A stretch of DNA of 64,000 nt, from contig JABCYW010000007.1 of the NCBI GenBank assembly GCA_013289985.1, positions 26,518-90,517 on the forward strand, written 5' to 3'. A program made the translations under genes and the position numbers. The first letter of the stretch is position 1; every line of letters begins with the position of its first letter. The notes under the pieces were generated by a model, which was not told where the DNA came from, did not search any database, and saw only the letters and a list, made by a program, of their open reading frames with translations. Source of the DNA: Betaproteobacteria bacterium (lineage in GTDB: Bacteria; Pseudomonadota; Gammaproteobacteria; Burkholderiales; Burkholderiaceae_C). Shown here piece by piece: positions 47,128-56,163 of the stretch.

Positions 47128-49137
47128 ATGCAGTATTTCGTGACCGGGGCCACCGGCTTCATCGGCAAGCGACTCGTCAAGTCCCTGCTCGCCCGCCGCG
47201 GCGCCACGGTGTATTTCCTGCTGCGCCCGGGCTCCGAGGGCAAGGTGCCCGAACTGCTCGCGTACTGGGGGGCCGCCAAGGGCCGCGCCGTTCCCGTCAC
47301 GGGCGACCTCACCGGCAAGAAGCTGGGCGTGGCGGCCGACCAGGTCAAGGCGCTCAAGGGCCACATCGACCAGATGTACCACCTGGCCGCGGTCTACGAC
47401 CTGTCGGCCGACGAGGAGTCGCAGGTGGCCGTCAACGTCGACGGCACGCGCAACGCGGTGGAATTCGCCAAGGCCATCGAGGCGAAGCGCTTCAACCACG
47501 TGTCGTCGATCGCGGCCGCGGGGCTGTACGAAGGCGTGTTCCGCGAGGACATGTTCGACGAGGCCGATAACCTCGACCACCCGTACTTCGCCACCAAGCA
47601 CGAGTCCGAGAAGATCGTGCGCACCGAGTGCAAGGTGCCGTGGACGGTGTACCGCCCCGCGATGGTGGTGGGCGACTCGACCACGGGCGAGATGGACAAG
47701 ATCGACGGCCCGTACTACTTCTTCAAGCTGATCCAGCGCATGCGCCAGGTCCTGCCGCCGTGGATGCCGTCCATCGGCCTCGAGGGCGGGCGCATCAACA
47801 TCGTGCCGGTGGACTTCGTCGTGTCCGCGCTCGACCACATCAGCCATGGCCCGCTCGAAGGCAGCGGCCAGTGCTTCCACCTGGTCGACCCCGAGGGCCT
47901 GCGCGTGGGCGACGTGCTGGCCATCTTCTCCAAGGCGGCGCACGCGCCGAAGATGAACGTGTTCGTCAACGCCGCGCTGCTGGGCTTCATCCCGCGCGGC
48001 GTCAAGAAGAGCCTGATGGCGCTGGCGCCGGTGCGCCGCGTGCGCAACGCGGTGATGAAGGATCTCGGCCTGCCGGAAGACATCCTCACCTTCGTCAACT
48101 ACCCCACGCGCTTCGACGACCGCGACACGCAGAAGGCACTCAAGGGCTCGGGCATCGCCTGCCCGCCGCTGAAGGACTACGCGTGGCGCCTGTGGGACTA
48201 CTGGGAGCGCCACCTCGACCCGGCGCTGAAGATCGACCACAGCCTCAAGGGCACGGTCGCGGGCAAGGTGGTGCTGGTCACCGGCGGCTCGTCGGGCATC
48301 GGCCTCGCCGCTGCCTGCAAGTTCGCCGAGGCCGGCGCGATCACCGTGATCTGCGCCCGCGACGCGGACAAGCTCGCCGAGGCCAGGAAGGAGATCCTTG
48401 CCTTCGCGAAGAACAGCGGCCGCGCCGACGCTCAGGTGCACACCTACGCGGTCGACATCGCCGACGATGCGCCCACGCGGGCCTTCATCGCCTGGCTCGA
48501 CGAGACGCTGGGCGGCGTCGACTTCCTGATCAACAACGCCGGCCGCTCGATCCGCCGCGCCATCGAGGCGAGCTACGACCGCTTCCACGACTTCGAGCGC
48601 ACGATGCAGCTCAACTACTTCGGCTGCATCCGCGTGACGATGGGCGTGCTGCCCGGCATGGTGGCCAGGAAGAAGGGCCACGTCGTCAACATCAGCTCCA
48701 TCGGCGTGCTCACCAACGCGCCGCGGTTCTCGGCCTATGTGGCCAGCAAGGCCGCGCTGGACGCGTGGACGCGCTGCGCGTCGAGCGAGTACGCCGACGT
48801 GGGCGTCACCTTCACCACCATCAACATGCCGCTGGTGCGCACGCCGATGATCGCGCCCACCAAGATCTACAACAACGTGCCCACGCTGTCGCCCGAGGAG
48901 GCCGCCGACATGATCGCGCAGGCCTGCGTGGAGAAGCCGGTGCGCATCGCCACCCGCCTGGGCGTGTTCGGCGAGGTGCTGCACGCGTTCGTGCCGCGCG
49001 TGGCGCAGATCGTGAGCAACACCACGTTCCGCATGTTCCCCGACTCGCCGGCGGCCAGCGGCGACAAGAGCGGCAAGCCCAAGCTGTCGGCCGAGGCCGT
49101 CGCCATGCAGCAGATGATGCGCGGCATCCACTTCTGA
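47128..49137 (+). CDS. Two-domain SDR protein resembling bacterial fatty acyl-CoA reductase
   Basis: 669 residues from the ATG at 47128 with an AGAGGAG Shine-Dalgarno. The N-terminal half is an extended SDR of the male-sterility type: TGATGFIGKRL at 6-16, YHLAAVYD, and YFATKHESEK with the Tyr/Lys pair. The C-terminal half is a classical SDR: GGSSGIG at 386-392, NNAGRSIRR, a serine in NISSIG, and Y537/K541 in YVASK. The size and order match the Marinobacter-type enzyme that turns acyl-CoA into fatty alcohol, so wax-ester or alcohol synthesis is a fair guess. Many relatives are annotated only as SDR oxidoreductases. Its neighbour is a phasin, another storage-lipid protein. Confidence 0.85.
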   Translation: MQYFVTGATGFIGKRLVKSLLARRGATVYFLLRPGSEGKVPELLAYWGAAKGRAVPVTGDLTGKKLGVAADQVKALKGHIDQMYHLAAVYDLSADEESQVAVNVDGTRNAVEFAKAIEAKRFNHVSSIAAAGLYEGVFREDMFDEADNLDHPYFATKHESEKIVRTECKVPWTVYRPAMVVGDSTTGEMDKIDGPYYFFKLIQRMRQVLPPWMPSIGLEGGRINIVPVDFVVSALDHISHGPLEGSGQCFHLVDPEGLRVGDVLAIFSKAAHAPKMNVFVNAALLGFIPRGVKKSLMALAPVRRVRNAVMKDLGLPEDILTFVNYPTRFDDRDTQKALKGSGIACPPLKDYAWRLWDYWERHLDPALKIDHSLKGTVAGKVVLVTGGSSGIGLAAACKFAEAGAITVICARDADKLAEARKEILAFAKNSGRADAQVHTYAVDIADDAPTRAFIAWLDETLGGVDFLINNAGRSIRRAIEASYDRFHDFERTMQLNYFGCIRVTMGVLPGMVARKKGHVVNISSIGVLTNAPRFSAYVASKAALDAWTRCASSEYADVGVTFTTINMPLVRTPMIAPTKIYNNVPTLSPEEAADMIAQACVEKPVRIATRLGVFGEVLHAFVPRVAQIVSNTTFRMFPDSPAASGDKSGKPKLSAEAVAMQQMMRGIHF

Positions 49138-49272
49138 GCGCCGCCAGGCGGCGGATCGTCCCGTGAAAAGGGCGGTTCGTCGCACCGCCGCGGGCGGGGT
49201 CGTGAATCGGATGCACACTGCGCGGCGCGGCCGCCGTGCCGTGCACGATCACTCACTCAAGGAGCCATTCCG

Positions 49273-51234
49273 ATGAACGTCCGTCGTTTCGTCCGCGTCC
49301 TCTCCCCGATCGCCGCCGCGCTGGCCTGCCTGGGCGCCGGCCTGCCGGCCTGGGCCCAGCAGGCCGCCGCCATTCCCATCAAGGATTTCTTCAGCCAGCC
49401 CGAGCGCGGCCACTTCCGCGTGTCGACGGACGGCAGGCAGCTCGCGTGGATCGCGCCGGTCGCGCAGCCGGACGGCACCCGCCGCGGCAACGTGTTCGTG
49501 CAGGCGCTGTCCGGCAGCACGCCCACCGGCCCCGTGCGCCTGCTCACGCACGAGACCGCGCGCGACGTGCCCGACATCGGCTGGAAGAGCGGCCGCACCA
49601 TCCTGTTCGGCAAGGACTTCGGCGGCGACGAGAACTTCCACGTCGTGGCCATCGACACGGTCACGGGCAAGGTGACCGACCTGACGCCGGGCGACAAGAT
49701 CCGCGCCGAGGTGCTGGACGACCTGCCCGACGACCCGGACCACATCCTCGTCCAGAGCAACAAGCGCAACCCCGAGCTGTTCGACGTCTACAAGGTCGAC
49801 CTGCGCACCGGCGCGCAGACGCTGGTGGCCGAGAACCCGGGCGGCGTCGTCGGCTGGGTGACCGACCAGCAGGGCCGCATCCGCATGGCCACCAAGGTCG
49901 AGGGCCTCACCACCACGCTGCTGTACCGCGCCGACGAGAAGTCGGCCTGGACCACGTTCGCGTCCACCGACTACAAGACCGAGATCGCGCCGCAGTTCTT
50001 CGACACCACGGGCAGGAAGCTCTACGCGATCAGCAACCGGGGCCGCGACAAGAAGGCGCTGGTGCTGATCGACGTCAGCAAGCCCGACGCGGAGCAGGTG
50101 GTGTTCGAGGCGCCCGACGTCGACCTCGCCGGCGCGGTCTGGTCGCGCAAGCTGAAGAAGCTGACCCGCGCCGAGTACGTCGACGACCGCACGTCGCGCA
50201 AGTTCTTCGATGCCGGCACCGAGCGCACCTGGCAGCGCATGGGCGCGAAGCTGGCCGGCTACGACATCCTGGTGCAGAGCGCCACGAAGGACGAGGACAA
50301 GTTCATCGTCGCCGCGTTCAACGACCGCACCGAGGGCGCGCGCTATCTCTACGACGCCCGGGCCGACACGCTCGGCAAGCTGGCCGTGATCAACCCGAAG
50401 ATCGCCGAGGACGCGATGGCGCCGATGACGCCCGTCCAGTACAAGTCGCGCGACGGGCTGACCATCCACGGCTACCTGACGCTGCCGACGGCGGCGGTGC
50501 TGGGGCGGCCGGACCGGAAGAATCTGGCCTGCGTCGTCAACCCGCACGGCGGCCCGTGGGCGCGCGACGCCTGGGGCTATAACCCCGAGGTGCAGTTCCT
50601 GGCCAGCCGCGGCTACTGCGTGCTGCAGGTGAACTTCCGCAGCTCCACCGGCTACGGCCGGCAGTTCTGGGAGGCGGGCTTCGGGCAGTGGGGCCTGAAG
50701 ATGCAGGACGACGTCACCGACGGCGTGAAGTGGCTGGTGGCGCAGGGCATCGCCGATCCGAAGCGCGTGGGCATCTACGGCGGCAGCTACGGCGGCTACG
50801 CCACGCTGGCGGGCGTCGCGTTCACGCCCGACCTCTACGCGGCGGCGGTCGACTACGTGGGCGTCAGCAACCTGCTCACGTTCATGAACACCGTGCCCCC
50901 GTACTGGCGCCCGCAACTGCCGCAGTTCCACGACATGGTGGGCGACCCGGTGCGCGACAAGGCGCGGCTGGAGGCGACGTCGCCGGCCCTGCACGCCGAC
51001 CGCATCGTCACGCCGCTGCTGGTGGCGCAGGGTGCCAACGACCCGCGCGTCAACAAGGCCGAGAGCGACCAGATGGTGGACGCGTTGAAGAAGCGCGGCG
51101 TCGATGTCCAGTACATGGTCAAGGACAACGAGGGCCACGGCTTCCACAACGAGGAGAACCAGTTCGACTTCTACGGCGCGATGGAGACCTTCTTCAGTGA
51201 GCACCTGAAGCCGCTGGACGTGGCCGCGAAGTAG
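49273..51234 (+). CDS. Exported S9-family prolyl oligopeptidase-like peptidase
   Basis: 653 residues with a Sec signal peptide ending near LPAWAQQ. The first 400 residues form a propeller-like gate with WD/DPP-IV-type strands (TRLLTHETARDVPDIGWK, FHVVAIDTVTGKVTDL). The C-terminal alpha/beta hydrolase carries the triad Ser505 in GGSYGGYA, Asp590 in QGANDPRV and His622 in EGHGFHNEE. It is likely a periplasmic oligopeptide or dipeptide-releasing peptidase. An AAGGAG Shine-Dalgarno precedes the ATG. A small hairpin (CGCCGCC..GGCGGCG, 49139-49153) between it and the SDR gene separates the two. Confidence 0.95.
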   Translation: MNVRRFVRVLSPIAAALACLGAGLPAWAQQAAAIPIKDFFSQPERGHFRVSTDGRQLAWIAPVAQPDGTRRGNVFVQALSGSTPTGPVRLLTHETARDVPDIGWKSGRTILFGKDFGGDENFHVVAIDTVTGKVTDLTPGDKIRAEVLDDLPDDPDHILVQSNKRNPELFDVYKVDLRTGAQTLVAENPGGVVGWVTDQQGRIRMATKVEGLTTTLLYRADEKSAWTTFASTDYKTEIAPQFFDTTGRKLYAISNRGRDKKALVLIDVSKPDAEQVVFEAPDVDLAGAVWSRKLKKLTRAEYVDDRTSRKFFDAGTERTWQRMGAKLAGYDILVQSATKDEDKFIVAAFNDRTEGARYLYDARADTLGKLAVINPKIAEDAMAPMTPVQYKSRDGLTIHGYLTLPTAAVLGRPDRKNLACVVNPHGGPWARDAWGYNPEVQFLASRGYCVLQVNFRSSTGYGRQFWEAGFGQWGLKMQDDVTDGVKWLVAQGIADPKRVGIYGGSYGGYATLAGVAFTPDLYAAAVDYVGVSNLLTFMNTVPPYWRPQLPQFHDMVGDPVRDKARLEATSPALHADRIVTPLLVAQGANDPRVNKAESDQMVDALKKRGVDVQYMVKDNEGHGFHNEENQFDFYGAMETFFSEHLKPLDVAAK

Positions 51235-51307
51235 CCTTTCCAGGCCGGCGCTGCCGCTCGGACGCTGGCCAAGAGAGTCAAGGGAGCGGCGGATCCGGCT
51301 TTGCCGG

Positions 51308-51362
51308 GCCGCTCGCGGCCGGCCCCTCGGGGGCAGGGAGCGCTAGCGACCGTCGGGCGCCA
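51308..51362. repeat. GC-rich stem-loop element after the S9 peptidase gene
   Basis: GGCCGCTCGCGGCC (51308-51320 region) is a hairpin, then GCCCC-TCG-GGGGC at 51322-51334, then AGGGAGCGCTAGCGACCGT and CGGGCGCC. The order C-run/G-run hairpin, GCGC-AGCG-GACC, G-run matches the element in the ftsA-ftsZ gap. It lies between converging genes, a common site for dispersed intergenic repeats, and may help end both transcripts. Confidence 0.5.
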
Positions 51363-51363
51363 T

Positions 51364-51645
51364 TTATTTCTGCACGTCGATCTTGGTGATCGTGTACACC
51401 GAGTTGAGGCGGTCCAGGCTGAACTGCACCCGGTCGCCGACCTGCACCTTGTCGAGCATGGCCGGATCCTGCACCTTGTACGCGCCGGTCATGCCGGGCA
51501 TGTCGTAGGCCTTGATCTCGGCGTGCTTCAGGGTGATGCGGCCGGCCGGCTTGTCGATCTTCTTCACCTCGCCGGCCACGAGGGCCTGGGCGGAAGCGAA
51601 GGCCGAGACGGCCAGCAGGGCGGCGGTGGCGAGGAGGCGTTTCAT
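51364..51645 (-). CDS. CusF-like periplasmic copper-binding protein
   Basis: 93 residues: signal peptide ending FASAQ, then one small OB-fold CusF domain (PF11604). The metal loop reads YDMPGMTGAYKV. Compared with E. coli CusF (His, Trp, Met, Met), His41 and Met52 are kept, Met49 replaces the Trp and Gly54 replaces the last Met, so the site is altered. VQVGDRVQFSLDR and YTITKIDVQK complete the domain. It is a stand-alone gene with no copper efflux operon beside it, and is read away from argB across 144 bases. Confidence 0.88.
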   Translation of the reverse strand: MKRLLATAALLAVSAFASAQALVAGEVKKIDKPAGRITLKHAEIKAYDMPGMTGAYKVQDPAMLDKVQVGDRVQFSLDRLNSVYTITKIDVQK

Positions 51646-51789
51646 GATTCCATTGTGCTTGCTATCTCCATAACGCGCTGGGAGCCTTTCCGGAATACAG
51701 AGGCTGCTCGGCAGGCGTGGGCGGCGCCTCCGGGTCAAAACGGGCCGGATCGACATGCGTGCGTCGCGCAACGTCAATAGAATCGCCGC

Positions 51790-52725
51790 ATGACCACGCC
51801 CACGACCCCCTCCGCCGCCGATTCGACGCACGCGTCGGTCGATCTTTCGCACATCGCCCCGCGCGACAAGGCCGAGATCCTGTCGCAGGCGTTGCCCTAC
51901 ATCCGCAAGTTCCACGGCAAGACCATCATCATCAAGTACGGCGGCAACGCGATGACGGAGCCGGCGCTGCAGCAGGACTTCGCGGAAGACGTGGTGCTGC
52001 TGAAGCTGGTGGGCCTGAACCCTGTCGTGGTGCACGGCGGCGGCCCGCAGATCGACTCGGCGCTGTCCAAGCTCGGCAAGAAGGGCACCTTCATCCAGGG
52101 CATGCGCGTCACCGACCAGGAGACGATGGACGTCGTCGAATGGGTGCTGGGCGGCGAGGTGCAGCAGGACATCGTGGGCCTGATCAATTCCGCCGGCGGC
52201 AAGGCCGTGGGCCTCACCGGCTTCGACGGCGGCATGATCCGCGCGCGCAAGCTCAAGATGCAGGACAAGGACAACCCCGAGATCGAGCACGACGTGGGCC
52301 GGGTGGGCGACATCGTCTCCATCGACCCGGCGGTGGTCAAGGCGCTGCAGGACGACCAGTTCATCCCCGTCATCAGCCCCATCGGTTTCGGCGAGGGCAA
52401 CGTCAGCTACAACATCAACGCCGACGTCGTGGCCGGCAAGCTGGCCGAGGTGCTGGGCGCCGAGAAGCTGGTGCTGCTCACCAACACGCCGGGCGTGCTG
52501 GACAAGCAGGGCAAGCTGCTCACCGACCTGAGCGCGCGCCAGATCGACGACCTGTTCGCCGACGGCACCATCTCGGGCGGCATGCTGCCCAAGATCGCGT
52601 CGGCGCTCGACGCCGCACGGTCGGGCGTCAACGCCGTGCACATCATCGATGGCCGCGTGCCGCATGCGATGCTGCTGGAAATCCTGACGGATCAGGCCTA
52701 CGGCACCATGATCCGGGCCCGGTGA
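51790..52725 (+). CDS. argB: N-acetylglutamate kinase ArgB
   Basis: Phosphorylates N-acetylglutamate in arginine synthesis. It has 311 residues of the amino acid kinase family: [16 protein letters not shown] with the catalytic Lys, [55 protein letters not shown] and [12 protein letters not shown]. The length fits the arginine-sensitive hexameric type, which has an N-terminal helix; here a 25-residue N-terminal extension precedes the core. The stop overlaps the next gene's GTG. Together with the downstream HAD and slmA genes it forms a block seen in other betaproteobacteria. Confidence 0.97.
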   Translation: MTTPTTPSAADSTHASVDLSHIAPRDKAEILSQALPYIRKFHGKTIIIKYGGNAMTEPALQQDFAEDVVLLKLVGLNPVVVHGGGPQIDSALSKLGKKGTFIQGMRVTDQETMDVVEWVLGGEVQQDIVGLINSAGGKAVGLTGFDGGMIRARKLKMQDKDNPEIEHDVGRVGDIVSIDPAVVKALQDDQFIPVISPIGFGEGNVSYNINADVVAGKLAEVLGAEKLVLLTNTPGVLDKQGKLLTDLSARQIDDLFADGTISGGMLPKIASALDAARSGVNAVHIIDGRVPHAMLLEILTDQAYGTMIRAR

Positions 52726-53618
52726 CGGGAACCGGCCTGCGTCTCGGCGCGGCGTGCGGCGCCGCTTTCCTCTGGGGCACGGGCTCGCTGGTGGTGAACC
52801 TGCTCGTGGCCCGCCACGGCTACCACCCGCAAAGCATCTCGTTCTGGCGCTTCGTGCTGGGCGCCGCGTCGCTGCTGCTCGTGTTCGGGCGCTCGATGCC
52901 GTGGGGCCGGCTCCTGCGCGAGGGCGCGCCGCTGCTGGCCGCCGGCGCCGTGATGGCGTCGTACGTGCTGCTGTGGTTCATCGGCATCGCCCACATCGGC
53001 GCGGCCATTCCCACGCTGATCGCGCTGTGCCTGCCGCCCGTCTTCGTCACCGCGTGGGCCCTCGCGCGGGGACGCCAGCGCGCGAGCCTGGCGCTGCTGG
53101 CGATCCTGGGGGCGTCGCTGGCCGGCACGGTGCTGCTGATCGTTGGCGGCGGTACCGAGGGCGGCGCGCGTCCCGGCGCCACGCTGGACGACTGGGCGTG
53201 GGGCGTGGCAGCGTCGGTCGGCTCGGCGCTTCTCTACGCGGGCTTCACGCTCGTGAGCCCGGCGATCTCGCGCCAATGGGGGGCGGGCACCGCGACCACG
53301 GCGCTGACCCTGGCGGCCACCGCCGTGATGGGCCTGTCGGGCCTGGTCTGGCCGCTGCAACTGCCGCACGAGGCCACGCCCGAGGCCTGGCTGCTCTACC
53401 TGGGCATGGTCACCGCGGCGCTGGCCCTGCTGGCATTCAGCTGGGGCGCGGCGCGCCTGAGTCCCACGGCGCTGACCGTGGCCACGCTGGTGGAGCCGTT
53501 GACGGCGGTGCTGCTGGCCGCGGCCTTCCTCGGCGAGCGCCTGCAGCCGGCGCAGTGGCTGGGCGCCCTGCTGCTGATGGGGGGCATCTGGGGCTTGTCC
53601 CGCGGAGAACATGGATGA
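52722..53618 (+). CDS. EamA/DMT-family inner-membrane transporter
   Basis: 298 residues with ten hydrophobic segments in two five-helix halves, the EamA pattern. The first half starts [17 protein letters not shown] and has [15 protein letters not shown]; the second has [20 protein letters not shown] and ends [33 protein letters not shown], the diagnostic end of the family. The start is a GTG at 52722 overlapping the argB stop. These proteins export amino acids or other metabolites, but the substrate cannot be told. Insertion between argB and the HAD gene is consistent with an exporter tied to amino acid metabolism, which is only a guess. Confidence 0.9.
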   Translation: MTGTGLRLGAACGAAFLWGTGSLVVNLLVARHGYHPQSISFWRFVLGAASLLLVFGRSMPWGRLLREGAPLLAAGAVMASYVLLWFIGIAHIGAAIPTLIALCLPPVFVTAWALARGRQRASLALLAILGASLAGTVLLIVGGGTEGGARPGATLDDWAWGVAASVGSALLYAGFTLVSPAISRQWGAGTATTALTLAATAVMGLSGLVWPLQLPHEATPEAWLLYLGMVTAALALLAFSWGAARLSPTALTVATLVEPLTAVLLAAAFLGERLQPAQWLGALLLMGGIWGLSRGEHG

Positions 53619-54286
53619 ACGAACGCGTCTGGCTGTTCGACCTGGACAACACGCTGCATGACGCCGGCGCGTGGGTGTTCGCGCAGATGAACGACACCAT
53701 GCGGAGCTACGTGGTCGACACGCTGGGCGTCAGCGCCGCGGAGGCCGACGCCTTGCGTGACCGGTACTGGCGTCGCTACGGCTCGACGATGCTGGGCCTG
53801 GTGCGCCACCATGACGTCAGCCCCGCGCACTTCCTGCACGAGACGCACCGCTTCCCGGGCCTGGAGCAGCGCGTCACGGGCCATCGCCACGACCTGGCGG
53901 CCATCGCGCGCCTGCGCGGGCGCCGCGTCGTGCTCACGAACGCGCCGCGCGCGTACGCGATGCGCGTGCTGGGCGCGCTGGGCATCGTGCAGCTGTTCGA
54001 CGCGGTGCTGTCCATCGAGGACATGCGCATGTTCGGCGACTGGCGGCCCAAGCCCGACTGCCGCATGCTGCGCCAGGTGGCCGTGCGCCTGGGCGTGCAC
54101 CCGTCGCGCTGCGTGCTGGTGGAGGACTCGCTGGACAACGTGCTGGCGGCCCGCCGGGTGGGCATGCAGCCGGTCTGGATGCAGCGCTTCGCCCGCCGCG
54201 GCGCCCACGCCGGCCCGCGCGTCCGGCGCTGGACGGTCCACCCGAGCGGCGTGCGCATCATCCGCAACTTGCGCTCGCTGGGCTAA
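53615..54286 (+). CDS. HAD-superfamily phosphatase, pyrimidine 5'-nucleotidase type
   Basis: 223 residues. Motif I FDLDNTLHD carries the catalytic Asp9 and Asp11. Motif II is LTNAPRAYA and the later motifs are KPDCRMLRQV and VLVEDSLDNVLAARRVG. This architecture matches the SDT1/pyrimidine 5'-nucleotidase subfamily often found just before slmA in Burkholderiales. The ATG at 53615 overlaps the transporter stop; an ATG four bases earlier is out of frame. The C-terminus is Arg-rich. The natural substrate is probably a nucleoside monophosphate or other small phosphate ester. Confidence 0.9.
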   Translation: MNERVWLFDLDNTLHDAGAWVFAQMNDTMRSYVVDTLGVSAAEADALRDRYWRRYGSTMLGLVRHHDVSPAHFLHETHRFPGLEQRVTGHRHDLAAIARLRGRRVVLTNAPRAYAMRVLGALGIVQLFDAVLSIEDMRMFGDWRPKPDCRMLRQVAVRLGVHPSRCVLVEDSLDNVLAARRVGMQPVWMQRFARRGAHAGPRVRRWTVHPSGVRIIRNLRSLG

Positions 54287-54454
54287 CCCGGGGCGCCCGG
54301 CACCCGACTGGGGCAGTCGGCGCCCACCTCCGTGCAAACCTCGACCGTGCCGGCCTTCACGGAAACTTTGCTTGGTGTTTACCTGCAGGCAGCAGCGCGG
54401 CAGTGGTGTGCAAAAATGGGTTCACACCCTGCGCCATGCCGGCCGCCGTCAGCG

Positions 54455-55210
54455 ATGCCAGACCTTCCCACCGACCTTTCTGCCGTAGCCGGTTCCGGCA
54501 TTCCGGCACCCGAGATCACGATGCCATCACCGCAAGCAGGTCGGGACTTGAACGACGAGGACGCCGCCGCCGACGCCCGCGCCGACGGGGGCACCGAGTC
54601 CCCCAACGCGGCCGAGGGCGCCGCGCCGGCGCGCAAGCGTCCCAAGCCGGGCGAACGCCGCGTGCAGATCCTGCAGACGCTGGCCGCCATGCTGGAAGAG
54701 CCCGGCGCCGATCGCATCACCACGGCCGCGCTGGCCGCCAAGCTGCAGGTGAGCGAGGCCGCGCTGTACCGCCATTTCGCCAGCAAGGCGCAGATGTTCG
54801 AAGGGCTCATCGAGTTCATCGAGCAGAGCATCTTCACGCTGATCAACCAGATCACCGAGCGCGACGCCGACCCGGCGCTGCAGGCCCGCCGCATCGTCTT
54901 CATGCTGCTGCAGTTCGGCGAGAAGAACCCCGGCATGGCCCGCGTGATGGTGGGCGACGCGCTGGTGTTCGAGAACGAGCGCCTGTCCACGCGCATGAAC
55001 CAGTTCTTCGACAAGGTGGAGTCGCAGCTGCGCCAGTCGTTGCGAGCCGCCGCCGAGCGCGCCGGCTCGCAGACGCCCACCGTCGACGCCAACGGCCGCG
55101 CCTCGGCGCTCACCGCCCTGGCCGTGGGCCGCCTGCAGCGCTACACGCGCTCGGGCTTCAAGCGCAGCCCGACCGAGCAGATCGAGATGGCGCTCGGCCT
55201 GCTGACCTAG
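54455..55210 (+). CDS. slmA: Nucleoid occlusion factor SlmA (TetR family)
   Basis: A TetR-fold DNA-binding protein that blocks FtsZ assembly over the chromosome. From the ATG at 54455 it has 251 residues; an ATG at 54521 is an alternative. About 60 disordered residues (Asp/Ala/Pro-rich) precede the helix-turn-helix RITTAALAAKLQVSEAALYRHFASKAQMFEGLI, which is the SlmA signature. QITERDADPALQARRIVFMLLQFGEKNPGM and the end RYTRSGFKRSPTEQ also match. The partner ftsZ is in the same window. Its stop codon and that of the LysR gene on the other strand share the tetramer CTAG at 55207-55210. Confidence 0.93.
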   Translation: MPDLPTDLSAVAGSGIPAPEITMPSPQAGRDLNDEDAAADARADGGTESPNAAEGAAPARKRPKPGERRVQILQTLAAMLEEPGADRITTAALAAKLQVSEAALYRHFASKAQMFEGLIEFIEQSIFTLINQITERDADPALQARRIVFMLLQFGEKNPGMARVMVGDALVFENERLSTRMNQFFDKVESQLRQSLRAAAERAGSQTPTVDANGRASALTALAVGRLQRYTRSGFKRSPTEQIEMALGLLT

Positions 55211-56163
55211 GCTTCTCCGATGGCCTGCCGCGTCTCCCGCGCGGCCTGCTGCAACCATTGGCTGAAGCTGTCCAGCTCCGGCCGCGGCCGTGCGCTGCTC
55301 AGCGCGATCTGCCAGTAGGCCCACGGCGAGGTCATGCGGCCTTCGCGCCCGAAGGGCTCGATCAGGTCGCCGCGCTCCAGCGCGTCGTGGATCAAGGGCA
55401 GGCGCGCCAGCGCCACGCCCTGGCCGGCGAGCGCCGTCTGCACCTGCTGGTGCGTGAAGTTGACGCTGATCCAGCGCCGCGGCTCCAGCTGTGCCAGGCC
55501 GCGCTGCAGCAGCCAGTAGGGCCAGCCCAGCACGTCGCTGCTCGGGCGGTCGTCGTCCATCTCGATGAGCGTGCAGTCCACCAGGTCCTGCGGCGTCTTC
55601 AGCGGCGGCGCGGCGCCGCGCGCGATGGCGTCGGCCAGGCTCGCGCCGATCACCGGCGTGCACACCTCGCCGAACATGCGGATCGCGCCGGCCGGCGCGT
55701 CCTCGGGGCGGCACTGGCGCAGCACGAGGTCGTGGTCGGGATCGTCCAGTTCCACCAGCCGGTCGGTGGCGGAGATGCGGATGTCGATGGCCGGCTGGCC
55801 CTTCTCGAAGGTGGGCAGGCGCGGCAGCAGCCACAGCGAGGCGAACGACGGGAAGGTGGACAGGCTCACCTGCGCCCGCCCGCGCAACTGGCGGATCTGG
55901 CGCACGGCGCTGTCGATGCGGCCCAGCGCCGGCGTGATCGCGCGCAGCAGCAACTGGCCGGCCTGGGTCAGCTCCACGCGCCGCGTGCCGCGCGTGAACA
56001 GCGGCGCGCCAAGCTCGTCCTCGAGGCTCTTGATCTGGCGGCTGACGGCCGACTGCGTGACGTGCAGTTCCTCGGCCGCGGCGCCGAAGCCGGCGCGCCG
56101 GGCCACGGCCTCGAAGCTGCGCAGGTGGTCGAGGACCAGCGGGCGCTGGCGGCCCATGTTCAT
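55207..56163 (-). CDS. LysR-family transcriptional regulator (GcvA-like)
   Basis: 318 residues from the ATG at 56163; a second ATG two codons later is possible. An N-terminal winged helix-turn-helix reads LDHLRSFEAVARRAGFGAAAEELHVTQSAVSRQIKSLEDELG. The effector domain has the substrate-binding-protein fold (LSTFPSFASLWLLPRLPTFEKGQPAIDIRIS), whose pattern resembles GcvA. The TfoX-domain gene overlaps its start by four bases, so it is cotranscribed with it and may control it or an unlinked target. LysR regulators usually act on a divergent gene, but here the neighbour on the other side converges. Confidence 0.93.
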   Translation of the reverse strand: MNMGRQRPLVLDHLRSFEAVARRAGFGAAAEELHVTQSAVSRQIKSLEDELGAPLFTRGTRRVELTQAGQLLLRAITPALGRIDSAVRQIRQLRGRAQVSLSTFPSFASLWLLPRLPTFEKGQPAIDIRISATDRLVELDDPDHDLVLRQCRPEDAPAGAIRMFGEVCTPVIGASLADAIARGAAPPLKTPQDLVDCTLIEMDDDRPSSDVLGWPYWLLQRGLAQLEPRRWISVNFTHQQVQTALAGQGVALARLPLIHDALERGDLIEPFGREGRMTSPWAYWQIALSSARPRPELDSFSQWLQQAARETRQAIGEA

